Part shown: piece by piece, positions 1-8,789 of the stretch
Layout of the letters: each line of letters opens with the position of its first letter
How positions within the stretch are numbered: position 1 is the stretch's first letter
Assembly (NCBI GenBank): GCA_045603585.1
Contig: JAZUMK010000050.1
Location: forward strand, 1-50,399
Length of the DNA stretch: 50,399 nt
Origin: SFEL01 sp045603585
GTDB taxonomy: Bacteria > Bacillota > Clostridia > Christensenellales > CAG-138
Direction of reading: 5' to 3'
The notes under the pieces: model-generated
Databases searched by the model: none
What the model was told of the DNA's origin: nothing
The model's input: the letters and a program-made list of their open reading frames with translations, nothing else
Translations under genes and position numbers: made by a program

Positions 1-1
1 T

Positions 2-985
2 GGCGTGCTGGCTTCCTTCCTGCAGCTTTCCAAGAGCTTCAATATGCCCATAAATCAGGTATCCCAGCAGCTCAATTCCATCGTTATGGCATTGGCCGGC
101 GCAGAGCGCATATTTGAGCTGATGGATCAGCCTGCGGAAATAGACGATGGCAAGGTGGTGCTGGTAAGCGCCCTGCGGGATGGGGATACCATAAAAGAAA
201 CCGACCATCGCACAGGCATCTGGGCATGGAAAAAGCCGGACGGTACCCTTGTGGAGGTAAGGGGCGAGGTACGCCTTACGGATGTGGATTTCGGCTACGT
301 TCCGGAAAAGACGGTGCTGCACGACGTGACCCTTTACGCAAAGCCGGGCCAGAAGATAGCTTTCGTTGGCTCCACCGGCGCAGGCAAGACCACCATCACC
401 AACCTTATCAACCGCTTTTACGAAATACAGGACGGCACCATCACCTATGACGGCATAGACGTAAGGGATATCAAAAAGGACGACCTTCGCCACAGCCTCG
501 GCATGGTGCTGCAGGAGGTAAACCTCTTTACCGGCACTGTCCGGGACAATATCCGCTACGGCAACCTTGAGGCCCCCGATGAAGAAGTGGAGCGGGCGGC
601 AAAGCTTGCCAACGCCCATGAATTCATAATGCGCCTGCCCAATGGCTACGATACCATGCTGGAGGGAGACGGCAGCGGCCTTTCCCAGGGACAGCGGCAG
701 CTGCTGTCCATAGCAAGGGCGGCCTGCGAGGATGCCCCCGTTATGATACTGGACGAAGCCACCAGCTCCATCGATACCCGCACAGAAACCATCGTGCAGG
801 ACGGCATGGACAGGCTGATGAGCGGCCGCACCGTATTCGTCATCGCCCACAGGCTCTCCACCGTACAGAATTCCAACGCCATCATGGTATTGGAAAAGGG
901 ACGCATAATAGAGCGGGGCGATCACGATGACCTTATCGCCGCAAAGGGCAAGTATTACACTCTTTATACCGGCCTTCAGGCGTAG
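2..985 (+). CDS. ABC exporter, permease-ATPase fusion, C-terminal part (partial)
   Basis: This is the C-terminal part of an MsbA/BmrA-type ABC exporter half-transporter, which pumps lipids, drugs or peptides out across the membrane. The reading frame is open to the left edge, so the gene starts before the window and the first GTG is internal. The visible part opens with the end of the last membrane helix and the linker (FNMPINQVSQQL, AGAERIFELMD). The full nucleotide-binding domain follows: Walker A GSTGAGKTT (about residue 123), Q-loop, signature LSQGQRQ, Walker B VMILDEATSS and switch AHRLS. An extra stretch of about 40 residues sits between the linker and the ATPase core (around residues 55-85), as seen in many clostridial paired exporters. 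The partner half-transporter is probably upstream. The substrate cannot be read from the sequence. Confidence 0.93.
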   Translation, partial: GVLASFLQLSKSFNMPINQVSQQLNSIVMALAGAERIFELMDQPAEIDDGKVVLVSALRDGDTIKETDHRTGIWAWKKPDGTLVEVRGEVRLTDVDFGYVPEKTVLHDVTLYAKPGQKIAFVGSTGAGKTTITNLINRFYEIQDGTITYDGIDVRDIKKDDLRHSLGMVLQEVNLFTGTVRDNIRYGNLEAPDEEVERAAKLANAHEFIMRLPNGYDTMLEGDGSGLSQGQRQLLSIARAACEDAPVMILDEATSSIDTRTETIVQDGMDRLMSGRTVFVIAHRLSTVQNSNAIMVLEKGRIIERGDHDDLIAAKGKYYTLYTGLQA

Positions 986-1078
986 CCCGGGGCGGAAAAG
1001 GGGCAGGCAGCATGCTCCGTCATTCAGGGCGGCCCTGCGCGAAGGCTCAACGATACCGATCACAGGAGGAAAAAACCC

Positions 1079-1306
1079 ATGGAACAGCAGCTTGCAAAGG
1101 AAGCGCTGAAGCATATCATAGCCCGGTTGCTGGATAATGCCTATGACACAGTGGCAGACAGCGCGGGCAGGGAAAATGACCCCTTTCTTTCGGGAAAGCG
1201 GCTGGCCTATTACGAGGCGCTGAGCATCATTAAAAGCGAGCTTGCGGCGCAGGATGCGGACATGGAAGAATTCGGCCTGGATGTGATACTTGAAACCATG
1301 CTTTAG
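1079..1306 (+). CDS. small hypothetical protein (75 aa)
   Basis: The start is fixed by AGGAGG at 1064-1069, eight bases before the ATG. The protein is acidic and probably helical, with no membrane segment, cysteine or recognisable motif, and ends in a leucine-rich helix (LDVILETML). It sits between an ABC exporter and the MacA-like gene, in the same direction with short gaps, so it could be cotranscribed with either. I do not recognise the family. The good ribosome binding site and ordinary codon use make it a likely real gene. Confidence 0.7.
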   Translation: MEQQLAKEALKHIIARLLDNAYDTVADSAGRENDPFLSGKRLAYYEALSIIKSELAAQDADMEEFGLDVILETML

Positions 1307-1370
1307 GCCTTATCCGAGCCCTGTTCAGCTTTAACTCAAGGCTATTTTTCATTATAAAAAGCGAGGAATT

Positions 1371-3038
1371 ATGAAAGAGGTTCTCAACTGGATGAAGATC
1401 CATAAAAAACTGATGATTCTCATTATAGTGCTGGCGCTGCTGCTGACCGGCTTCCTTGTGATACGCAGCAAGGCAAAGGAGGCCATGGCTGCGCTGACCC
1501 AGCTTACAGAGGAAACCGCCTTTGTGGAGCGCCGCAGCATACAGAGCAGCATATCCTCCACCGGCGAGATAATCAGCGACAACACCCGGGATATCTCAGG
1601 AGATCTTGCGGGCTATGAGGTGCTGTCCGTGGAGGTTGAGGTTGGCGACGTGGTGCAGGCGGGAGACGTGCTGTGCCTGTTTGACACGGGGGATATTGAG
1701 GACAGCCTTGAGGATGCGGAAAAATCCCTCTCCGCCGCAAAGACCCAGAGCAGCGTATCCGTAAAAAATGCGGAGCGGGCGCTGGAGATGGCCATAGAAA
1801 CCAAGAATTACCAGATAGAGACTGCCGCGCGCAATGTGATAAACGCCCACGATGCCTATAATAATGCGGCGGATAATTACGATACCCTCCATGACAGCCT
1901 TAAGGATGCAAAGCAGGCAAAGGAGGAGGCAAAGGCTCAGCTGGACAGCATCCCTGCCACCCTTGAGGGAAGCGCAGAGTATGCCGCATACCTTGCGGCC
2001 CAGGCGGATTATCAGGCAAAGCTGGAGGCGTACAACGCCTTTGTGCCGGACGAAACGCTGGACGAAGCCGCCAACGCCGCTGCTCAGGAAACGCTGTTCA
2101 ACGCTGCAAACGATGCGGGCGCAGCATTGTCCGCAGCGGAAGCCGCGCTGAACGCCCTCAACCTTGAAGGCCGCAGAGCAGCGGCAGCGTCGGCCTATGC
2201 CGCAGCGGAAAAGACATACGAAACGCTTAAATCCTCCCTCAGCTCCGCGGAAAGCGGGCTGGATTCCGCCCGCAATGCCCTTGTAAGCGCAGAGGCCGCC
2301 TACGAATACACCGTGGCCTCCCAGGAAAGCTCCCTCAGGGGAAGCAAGGACGCAGTAAAGAGCGCGGAAGCAGGGGCAGGTGTTTCCACCATTCAGCAGC
2401 AGAACGCCGTGGAAACCTACAAGGAGCAGATAGAAAAGGGCGCACTTACCGCCAGCATAGGCGGCACAGTTACCGCCGTAAATATCCACGCAGGAGAAAA
2501 ATACGCAGGGGGCCCCATCGTCAGCATACAGGACACCGATGCATTGGTGGTCTCTGCGGAAATCGACGAATACGACATTGCGGATATAAAGGTGGGCATG
2601 AAGGCCGTATTCAAAACCGATTCCACCCGGGATGAACAGCTGACAGGAGAGGTCATATTTATTTCTCCCACCCCCACCCTTGGCAGCGATGTTACCTATC
2701 AGGTGAAGGTGCGGATAGATTCGGATACCTCCCGCCTGAGGATAGGCATGAACGCCAAGCTGAATATAATCCTTGAGGAAACCGCAGATGTGCTTACGGT
2801 GCCCTATGATGCGATTCAGCAGGATGAAAACGGCAACGACATTGTCTACGCCGTGGAGCGCAGCGAAAGCGGCGGCATAATCAAGACCGCCATTCCGGTA
2901 ACCGTAGGGGTGGAGGGAGATTACTACGTTGAGGTCAGCGGAAATATAACCCCCGGCATGGAGGTGTCCCTGCCGTCGGATAAGACATTTGACCTTGAAG
3001 CGATGCAGGCGGAAATGCTGGCCTCAATGGGTGGCTAA
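1371..3038 (+). CDS. HlyD/MacA-type efflux adaptor protein
   Basis: This is a periplasmic-adaptor-like subunit of a tripartite-type efflux ABC system, anchored outside the membrane in a Gram-positive. Residues about 12-30 form one membrane helix (LMILIIVLALLLTGFLVI). A barrel-sandwich half follows at about 50-105 (SISSTGEIIS, VEVGDVVQAGDVLCLFDTGDIE). Next comes a long alanine-rich coiled-coil at about 105-340, then the second lipoyl half (GTVTAVNIHAGEKYAGG) and beta-barrel (VVSAEIDEYDIADIKVGMKAV). At 555 aa it is longer than E. coli MacA (about 370 aa), and the excess is in the coiled coil. It is the first gene of a three-gene operon: the ATPase starts 2 bases after its stop. The substrate is unknown; antimicrobial peptides or macrolide-like compounds are typical for the family. 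Confidence 0.88.
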   Translation: MKEVLNWMKIHKKLMILIIVLALLLTGFLVIRSKAKEAMAALTQLTEETAFVERRSIQSSISSTGEIISDNTRDISGDLAGYEVLSVEVEVGDVVQAGDVLCLFDTGDIEDSLEDAEKSLSAAKTQSSVSVKNAERALEMAIETKNYQIETAARNVINAHDAYNNAADNYDTLHDSLKDAKQAKEEAKAQLDSIPATLEGSAEYAAYLAAQADYQAKLEAYNAFVPDETLDEAANAAAQETLFNAANDAGAALSAAEAALNALNLEGRRAAAASAYAAAEKTYETLKSSLSSAESGLDSARNALVSAEAAYEYTVASQESSLRGSKDAVKSAEAGAGVSTIQQQNAVETYKEQIEKGALTASIGGTVTAVNIHAGEKYAGGPIVSIQDTDALVVSAEIDEYDIADIKVGMKAVFKTDSTRDEQLTGEVIFISPTPTLGSDVTYQVKVRIDSDTSRLRIGMNAKLNIILEETADVLTVPYDAIQQDENGNDIVYAVERSESGGIIKTAIPVTVGVEGDYYVEVSGNITPGMEVSLPSDKTFDLEAMQAEMLASMGG

Positions 3039-3040
3039 GC

Positions 3041-3748
3041 ATGGAGGAACGGAAAAGCATAATCCACCTTCGGGGAATAAAAAAGAGGTTCTTTGAGGGT
3101 ACGGAAAATCAGATAGAGGTATTGAAGGGCATAGACCTTGACGTATACCAGGGAGAGTTTGTGTCCATCGTGGGCGCATCCGGCTCAGGCAAGTCCACCC
3201 TGATGAATATCATCGGCGCGCTGGACAGGGCAAGCGAAGGCACTTACATACTGGATGGAGTAAACATCGGTCGTGCAAACGACGACAGGCTTTCCCATAT
3301 ACGCAATAAAAAAATCGGCTTTGTATTTCAGACATACAACCTTATTCCCCGCACCAACGCACTGAAAAACGTGGAGCGGCCCATGCTGTACGCAGGCACT
3401 CCCAAGGCAGAGCGCACAGAGCGGGCAAAGGAGCTGCTGGAAATAGTGGAAATGCAGGACCGCATGAAGCACAACCCCGATGAGCTTTCCGGCGGACAGA
3501 AGCAGAGGGTGGCCATCGCCCGCGCCATGGCAAACAAGCCTGCAATTCTTCTGGCGGATGAGCCCACCGGCGCGCTGGACAGCAAGACAGGCCGCCTTAT
3601 AATGGATATTTTCCACAGGCTCAATAAGGAGCAGGGCATGACCATAGTGCTGATAACCCACTCCCCTGAGCTTGCGGAGGAGACGGGGCGCATATTCACC
3701 CTGATGGACGGCGAAATAATCGACGAAAGGAAGGGCAGCCTATGCTGA
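3041..3748 (+). CDS. MacB/LolD-type ABC transporter ATPase
   Basis: This is the ATP-binding subunit of the MacAB-like exporter. It has Walker A GASGSGKST (about residues 45-53), a Q-loop (FVFQTYNLIPRTNALKNV), signature LSGGQKQR, Walker B ILLADEPTGALDS and H-loop ITHSPELA. The PTGALDS sequence after Walker B is typical of the MacB/LolD/FtsE subgroup. At 235 aa it is a full-length single-domain ATPase. It begins 2 bases after the adaptor gene and overlaps the permease gene by 7 bases, so the three are almost certainly cotranslated and form one complex. Confidence 0.95.
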   Translation: MEERKSIIHLRGIKKRFFEGTENQIEVLKGIDLDVYQGEFVSIVGASGSGKSTLMNIIGALDRASEGTYILDGVNIGRANDDRLSHIRNKKIGFVFQTYNLIPRTNALKNVERPMLYAGTPKAERTERAKELLEIVEMQDRMKHNPDELSGGQKQRVAIARAMANKPAILLADEPTGALDSKTGRLIMDIFHRLNKEQGMTIVLITHSPELAEETGRIFTLMDGEIIDERKGSLC

Positions 3749-5034
3749 TATGGGAAAACATACTGCTGGCCCTTTCCGGCCTCAAGGCAAACAAGATGCG
3801 GGCCTTCCTCACGATGCTTGGCATAATCATAGGCATTGGCTCCGTCATCACCATAATGACCCTTGGCGAATCCGTTACGGATTCCTTCACCTCCTCCATG
3901 CAGACACTGGGCGCAAACAACGTTACCGTTGCCATTCAGCCCAAGCCCGACGAGGAGGAAAGGGACCTTTTCAGCGGCATGTCCTTTATGTCGGTGGGCC
4001 GCACCGCAATGCCTCAGGATAAGGACTATATTTCAGAGGAAATGATAGCCGCCCTGAGGGAATCCTACGGGGAGGAAATGCTGGGCATATCCATATCCGA
4101 AGGGGCGGGGGACGGCCGTGCCGAGGACGGCAGGCTGTATGCAAACGTCACAGTAACCGGCGTAAACGGAGATTATTTCCTCTCCACCGAGCTGGAGATG
4201 CTTGCAGGCCGCATGCTGACACCCGATGAGCTTGAGGGGGACAGGCGGCTTGCCCTGGTATCCGACAAGCTGGTGAACAATATGTTCGGCGGAGATAATC
4301 AGGCCGCTATCGGCCAAACCGTCGAGGTAACCACCGGCGACAGCTTTTACAGCTATACCGTCGTTGGCGTATACAAGTATCAGATGAGCATATACAATAT
4401 GCACTTCGGCGCGGAAAAGGATATCCGCACCACCATGTATATACCCATCGGTGCAGCCCGGGCGGCGACCCATTCCTCCGCAGGCTATACCTCGGTTACC
4501 GCCATAACCGCACCGGGGGTGGATTCCACCCGCTTTGCTTCCCGGGTGGAGCGCTTCCTCAATGCATACTACCGCACAAACCGGGATTATGAGGTCACCG
4601 CCTTCAGCATGGAAAGCATGGTATCGGAATTCGCTTCGGTACTGGATACCATAGAGACCGCAATATCCGTGATCGCAGGCATATCCCTGCTGGTGGGCGG
4701 CATCGGGGTCATGAACATAATGCTGGTATCCATAACAGAGCGCACCCGCGAGATAGGCACCTGCAAGGCGCTGGGCGCAACCAATGGCTCCATCCGCATA
4801 CAGTTCATAATCGAGGCGGTGATAATCTGCCTTATCGGCGGCGCGCTGGGCGTTGCCCTGGGCGTTACCGCAGGCAGCCTTGCCAGCAAGGCGCTGGGCT
4901 TCCCTGCCAGCGCCAGCATAAAGAGCATCGTCATCGCCCTGCTGTTCTCCATGTCCATCGGCGTGTTCTTCGGCTATTACCCCGCAAACAAGGCCGCCAA
5001 TATGGATCCTATCAATGCGCTGAGGTATGAGTGA
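3742..5034 (+). CDS. MacB-type ABC transporter permease (FtsX domain)
   Basis: This is the membrane subunit of the MacAB-like exporter. The first helix is at about residues 18-40 (AFLTMLGIIIGIGSVITIMTLG). A large extracellular MacB_PCD domain follows at about 45-290, then three C-terminal FtsX helices at about 310-425. The conserved stretch GGIGVMNIMLVSITERTREI marks the family. The protein is 430 aa, close to the usual length for the stand-alone permease. Its start overlaps the ATPase stop by 7 bases. The gene ends 12 bases before a long R1 hairpin, and a strong terminator lies at 5172-5215. Confidence 0.94.
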   Translation: MLIWENILLALSGLKANKMRAFLTMLGIIIGIGSVITIMTLGESVTDSFTSSMQTLGANNVTVAIQPKPDEEERDLFSGMSFMSVGRTAMPQDKDYISEEMIAALRESYGEEMLGISISEGAGDGRAEDGRLYANVTVTGVNGDYFLSTELEMLAGRMLTPDELEGDRRLALVSDKLVNNMFGGDNQAAIGQTVEVTTGDSFYSYTVVGVYKYQMSIYNMHFGAEKDIRTTMYIPIGAARAATHSSAGYTSVTAITAPGVDSTRFASRVERFLNAYYRTNRDYEVTAFSMESMVSEFASVLDTIETAISVIAGISLLVGGIGVMNIMLVSITERTREIGTCKALGATNGSIRIQFIIEAVIICLIGGALGVALGVTAGSLASKALGFPASASIKSIVIALLFSMSIGVFFGYYPANKAANMDPINALRYE

Positions 5035-5045
5035 TGGGGGAACGT

Positions 5046-5079
5046 CTTCTTTTTCTTTTCAGGAGAAAAGAAAAAGAAG
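5046..5079. repeat. R1 polypyrimidine/polypurine hairpin
   Basis: A perfect 15-bp inverted repeat (CTTCTTTTTCTTTTC and its complement) with a 4-base loop. A purine tail (AAAAAGAAAAGCG) follows. Near-identical copies lie at 13931-13977 and 17500-17546, again just after stop codons. The 270-base gap after the permease holds this hairpin, a second purine tract, a terminator and an R5 copy (5249-5283). Confidence 0.85.
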
Positions 5080-5171
5080 CAAAAAGAAAAGCGAAATGGG
5101 GATAAGTACAATATTATAAAAGCATGCTCAGGCGTGCTGTCCAAATCACGGGAAAAGAAAAAGAAGCAAGA

Positions 5172-5215
5172 AAAAAAGCGAAAGGGAACAATATAAATGA
5201 CCTTTCGCTTTTTTG
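5172..5215 (+). terminator. R1-associated intrinsic terminator
   Basis: A 10-bp stem AAGCGAAAGG / CCTTTCGCTT with a 15-base loop is followed by TTTTTT. It closes the MacAB-like operon. The same stem and its purine-rich leader recur at 13993, 17562 and 25317. Confidence 0.85.
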
Positions 5216-5335
5216 TATGAAAAATGCAGGAGCAAAGCCCTCTCAGTCACCTCTTCACTATTCACTATTACATATAACCTCACATTGTGTTATCATCAAA
5301 ACATAAATACAGCTCTTTGCAAGGAGATATCAGCA

Positions 5336-5977
5336 ATGGAAAACAAAAAACTTTCCTGTATAGACTGCGCAGTTATAAACTGCAACCATGAGGACAAAAA
5401 GTATCCCGACTTCTGCCTTACCACAAGCATGGACCCCGATGTGCTGGCGGAGGCCATGAAGCTGTACGAGGAGGAGGAAAACCGCCGCTCCATGATAGCC
5501 GCAGGAGAGGTGGAGTATGACCATTACTGCCAGTATACCCGCATTGAGGAGATAATGGCCTATGCGAGAAAGATGGGCTTCAAAAAGCTGGGCATCGCCA
5601 CCTGCGTTGGCCTTATCAGCGAAAGCCGCACCCTTGCCGCGATACTGCGCCACAACGGCTTTGAGGTATACGGAGTAGGCTGCAAGGCAGGCGTTCAGAA
5701 AAAGACCGCCGTGGGCATACCCGAAAGATGCACCGCCATAGGCGAAAACATGTGCAATCCCATACTGCAGGCAAAGCTGCTGAATGAGGCAAAGACAGAG
5801 CTGAACATAGTGGTGGGCCTGTGCGTGGGCCACGACAGCCTGTTTTACAAATACTCCGACGCCCTTGTGACCACCGCCGTCACCAAGGATAGGGTAACAG
5901 GCCATAACCCCGCCGCCGCCCTGTACGGCGCAAACTTTTACTTTAAAAAGAGGATGTTTCCGGAGGATAACAAATAG
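5336..5977 (+). CDS. DUF1847 domain-containing protein
   Basis: This cysteine-rich 213-aa protein belongs to the DUF1847 family, which is common in strict anaerobes and has no established function. The start is set by AAGGAGAT seven bases before the ATG; the frame is open further upstream through a repeat. The N-terminus carries SCIDCAVINCNHEDKKYPDFC, a likely metal site with four cysteines. A Rossmann-like part follows (KKLGIATCVGLISESRTLAAIL) with further cysteines (GCKAGVQK, NMCNPILQA, VVGLCVGHDS). The cysteine pattern suggests a metal- or cluster-binding protein, which is inference. It stands alone, with a terminator 10 bases after the stop. Confidence 0.85.
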   Translation: MENKKLSCIDCAVINCNHEDKKYPDFCLTTSMDPDVLAEAMKLYEEEENRRSMIAAGEVEYDHYCQYTRIEEIMAYARKMGFKKLGIATCVGLISESRTLAAILRHNGFEVYGVGCKAGVQKKTAVGIPERCTAIGENMCNPILQAKLLNEAKTELNIVVGLCVGHDSLFYKYSDALVTTAVTKDRVTGHNPAAALYGANFYFKKRMFPEDNK

Positions 5978-5986
5978 CCATATACA

Positions 5987-6014
5987 CAAAAAAGCCGCTG
6001 CAAAGCGGCTTTTA
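5987..6014. terminator. bidirectional intrinsic terminator
   Basis: Stem AAAAGCCGCT / AGCGGCTTTT with a 4-base loop. A-runs and T-runs on both sides let it stop the DUF1847 gene on the plus strand and the lipoprotein gene (ending at 6031) on the minus strand. Confidence 0.85.
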
Positions 6015-6030
6015 TATTTGGCAGGTTAAG

Positions 6031-7107
6031 CTATTTGTCGTTGCTGAAGGGTACCGCCCAGGGGTGGAGCAGCTCCAGCAGCCGCTCGTCATAATCCAAA
6101 GTCAGCCCATAGCCGTATTCCTGGCTGGGCAGGGTGCCTTTGCTGAAGGATACCTCAAGGCCTTCCGGGAAAAATATTATGCATTCCGGCTTAAAGGCAT
6201 TATGCATCTCCTGCCTTAGCGCAGGGTCGATATCTCCGGCGGATATGTCTATCATGCGGTCAAGGGCATCATCCGGGGAACAGTCAAACAGGTCAAAGCT
6301 ATTGATATGCTGTCCCGTGGCCTTGTCAAAGGCGGCGCCGAGACGAAGCTCGTATCCGTAATTATCCTCTTCGGGCAGCAAAACGCTGGTGAAGAAATAC
6401 ATAATATCCGAGTTTGAAGCGGAGGGGGAGGTACTCTGGTTTATGTGGCGGGGGCTGCCGAAATCCGAGGGCTGCTGTGCCTTGGCATATGCGGCGTATG
6501 CCCTTTCCAGCTCTGCCATTTCGTCATACAGCACGCCCTGCTCAGTATAGTATTCCATAATGGCAGCGGCGGCGGCCTCGCCGAGGTCTCCGATGGTTTC
6601 AATATCGGCCGTATAGGTATCTGCGGGGCCGGAGGGAGTGTTTACGTTCAGCAGCTCGGTCCCGTCATCAAGGGCGTATTTGATGCCGTCGGGATACTGC
6701 CAGATGTTTATTTCGGTTCCGTCACTGAGGGTGGCCTTGTCCTGACGGAGGTATCCCATTATATCCGTGTCGTTGGCAATATAGGCGGTCATTTCGCTGC
6801 CGTTATGGGTGATCTGCTTTTTGTGGGCCTTATTGTAATATGCCCACAGGCTTACGCCTGTCAGCCGGCCCTCCCTGAAGCTCTGGGCATCTATGCCTTC
6901 GGCAAAGCAGGTTATTCGGGTATCATCCGTCAGCAGCAGGGCAAAATCCTCTCCGTCTGAGGTGCGCAGAATGTAGTAAACATCCCCGTTATGCTCTCCT
7001 GCGGGGGAAAGTACCTTGCCGTACAGGCCGCGGTCATTGTCGCAGCCGGACAGCATGCAGCAGCACAGGCACAGCACAAGCAGCCATATTACATTTATCT
7101 TTTTCAT
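6031..7107 (-). CDS. secreted lipoprotein with DUF3298-like C-terminus
   Basis: The N-terminus is a lipoprotein signal peptide (MKKINVIWLLVLCLCCCMLSGC) with lipobox LSGC, so the protein should be lipid-anchored on the outer face of the membrane. The rest is 335 residues of mixed, acidic sequence. The last 120 residues (YGYELRLGAAFDKATGQ ... FFPEGLEVSF ... LTLDYDERLLELL) resemble the DUF3298/RsiV-type domain, which often senses or binds extracellular ligands; this is a weak, by-eye assignment. A second lipoprotein of the same general build is at 33758-34975. A promoter lies at 7152-7181 on the minus strand. The ribosome binding site is a modest AAAGG. Confidence 0.75.
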   Translation of the reverse strand: MKKINVIWLLVLCLCCCMLSGCDNDRGLYGKVLSPAGEHNGDVYYILRTSDGEDFALLLTDDTRITCFAEGIDAQSFREGRLTGVSLWAYYNKAHKKQITHNGSEMTAYIANDTDIMGYLRQDKATLSDGTEINIWQYPDGIKYALDDGTELLNVNTPSGPADTYTADIETIGDLGEAAAAAIMEYYTEQGVLYDEMAELERAYAAYAKAQQPSDFGSPRHINQSTSPSASNSDIMYFFTSVLLPEEDNYGYELRLGAAFDKATGQHINSFDLFDCSPDDALDRMIDISAGDIDPALRQEMHNAFKPECIIFFPEGLEVSFSKGTLPSQEYGYGLTLDYDERLLELLHPWAVPFSNDK

Positions 7108-7151
7108 ATAAAATACCTTTTCTTCAGTATTGTCCCTTGTTTGCAGGGTGT

Positions 7152-7181
7152 TTTATAAGTATACGGAACAAATATGAACAA
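7152..7181 (-). promoter_or_regulatory. sigma-A-type promoter for the lipoprotein gene
   Basis: On the minus strand TTGTTC and TATAAA are 18 bases apart, about 45 bases upstream of the start codon at 7107. Confidence 0.55.
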
Positions 7182-7260
7182 TTCTATGCTTTTGCGCCAT
7201 AAATCTGTTGCCGTATTATGAATTTTCCTGTTATTTCCAGAATCATGTCGTTTTCCAAGG

Positions 7261-7290
7261 CAAAAAAACCGCTCCCAGTGAGCGGCTTTT
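7261..7290 (-). terminator. terminator of dusB
   Basis: On the minus strand the stem CCGCTC / GAGCGG with a 5-base loop is followed by TTTTTTT. The stretch between this and dusB (7300-7444) holds reversed copies of R4 (7322-7380) and half of R1 (7399-7440). Confidence 0.8.
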
Positions 7291-7444
7291 GGTCAGCACA
7301 GCTAAGTATCATATTTCTTTTACTGCCCCACCCGACCACTCTTTAAGGGTGCTTTTCCCTGCCGGGAAAAGGGATCGGGCAAAACCGTATAAACTTTCGC
7401 CTTTCTTTTTCTTTTGCTTCTTTTCTTACGGAAAAGAAGATACA

Positions 7445-8407
7445 TCAAAACTCCCCGCCCTCAAGGAACCTCTGTATCATACCGACCATCTCTTCAGCGG
7501 TGGCGGCGCGGGTGGCGGCGGCACGGAAGGCGGAAGCGCCCCGCATGCCCCGGACGTAGTAGGCGATATGCTTTCGCATTTCCACCACGGCGTGTTCGCC
7601 CTTGTGGGCAACTATGCCCCGGATGTGGCGGATGGCGATGTCCATGCGCTCCGCATCGGAGGGGGGAGTGAAGGGAGTGCCTGCGAGGGCGGCCTTTATC
7701 TCGGGGAATATGTGGGGATTGCCCAGCGCGCCCCGGCCTATCATTATGCCGTCGCAGTTGGTATGGGCTTTCATGGCAAGGGCGGACTTTGCGTCCGTCA
7801 CGTCGCCGTTGCCTATTACGGGTATGGACAGGGCGGCCTTTACTGCGGCGATTGCATCCCAGTCGGCAGTGCCGGAATACATCTGCTCCCGGGTGCGGCC
7901 GTGGAGGGTCACCATGGCTGCGCCGGACTGCTCTGCCATCCTTGCAAAGTCAAGGTAGTTTTCACTGGAAGCATCCCAGCCCTTGCGGAACTTTACGCTG
8001 ACAGGCAGGGAGGATGCTTTTGCCACGGCCTCTATCACCTTTGCGGCGTGACAGGGCTCCTTCATAAGTGCGCTGCCTTCCCCGTTGCCGGTTATCTTGG
8101 GGGCGGGGCAGCCCATGTTGATATCTATCATTGCGGCGGCATCCCGGTATTCGTCGCAGAGCCGCTTTGCCATGTCCGCCATTATATGGGGCTCCCGGCC
8201 GAAAAGCTGAATGCCGCAGGGACGCTCCACAGGGGAGGTTTCCAGCAGCTCGGCGCTTTTGCCGCCGTAGCTTAAGCCCTTGGCGCTGACCATTTCGCTG
8301 AAGGTGAAATCGCACCCCTGCTCGCGGCAAAGGGCGCGGTATGTCATGTCTGTAAAGCCGGCCATGGGCGCCAGCATTATGGGGTATCCGTCAAAGGGCA
8401 GCTTCAT
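7445..8407 (-). CDS. dusB: tRNA-dihydrouridine synthase, DusB type
   Basis: This FMN enzyme reduces uridines in the tRNA D-loop to dihydrouridine. The TIM-barrel N-terminus APMAGFTD is typical. The catalytic cysteine is C100 in DINMGCPAPK. The flavin/tRNA-binding stretches KFRKGWD, LHGRTREQMYSGTADW, GNGDV and IGRGALGNP all appear in the expected order. At 320 aa it is full length. It is a single-gene unit here, not linked to ntrC/fis or lysS as in some bacteria. The start is at 8407; a repeat block precedes it. Confidence 0.95.
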   Translation of the reverse strand: MKLPFDGYPIMLAPMAGFTDMTYRALCREQGCDFTFSEMVSAKGLSYGGKSAELLETSPVERPCGIQLFGREPHIMADMAKRLCDEYRDAAAMIDINMGCPAPKITGNGEGSALMKEPCHAAKVIEAVAKASSLPVSVKFRKGWDASSENYLDFARMAEQSGAAMVTLHGRTREQMYSGTADWDAIAAVKAALSIPVIGNGDVTDAKSALAMKAHTNCDGIMIGRGALGNPHIFPEIKAALAGTPFTPPSDAERMDIAIRHIRGIVAHKGEHAVVEMRKHIAYYVRGMRGASAFRAAATRAATAEEMVGMIQRFLEGGEF

Positions 8408-8789
8408 AAAGTGTTTGTGATTCCTTGGGGTTTTGTATGAGTATAAGGCGAAGATACATTAAAGGGAGGCGGAATACCACCCACGCTTCCGATAGTGCGC
8501 CAATTTCGCCGCAAGGCGAAATTACCTTAAAAGGGCGGTGGGTTGGGTTTAGATAAATCAATACCTTATCTTACTATCCCGCGTCTCCGACGGGGAGCGG
8601 ATTGCCACGGCAAGCCTTTCGGCTGCCTCGCAATGACAGGTTGATGATGACGGCGGTGTGCTGTCGGCGGGCGATACTGATCCCCCTACAAGTTTTCCGC
8701 TGCGATTTCGATAGTGCGCCCTGTTTTCCGTCAGGAAAACATACCTTAAAAGGGCGGTGGGTTGGGTTTAGATAATAAACTCTGCACTA
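8408..8789. repeat. intergenic repeat block (R4, R3, degenerate R2, R4)
   Basis: No gene is seen in these 380 bases. They hold an R4 copy at about 8500-8556 (stem TTTCGCC / GGCGAAA), an R3 copy at 8599-8640, a degenerate R2 palindrome at 8668-8690, and a second R4 copy at 8709-8775 (stem TTTTCC / GGAAAA). Both R4 copies end in the same tail, AAAAGGGCGGTGGGTTGGGT then TTAGATAA. Confidence 0.8.
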
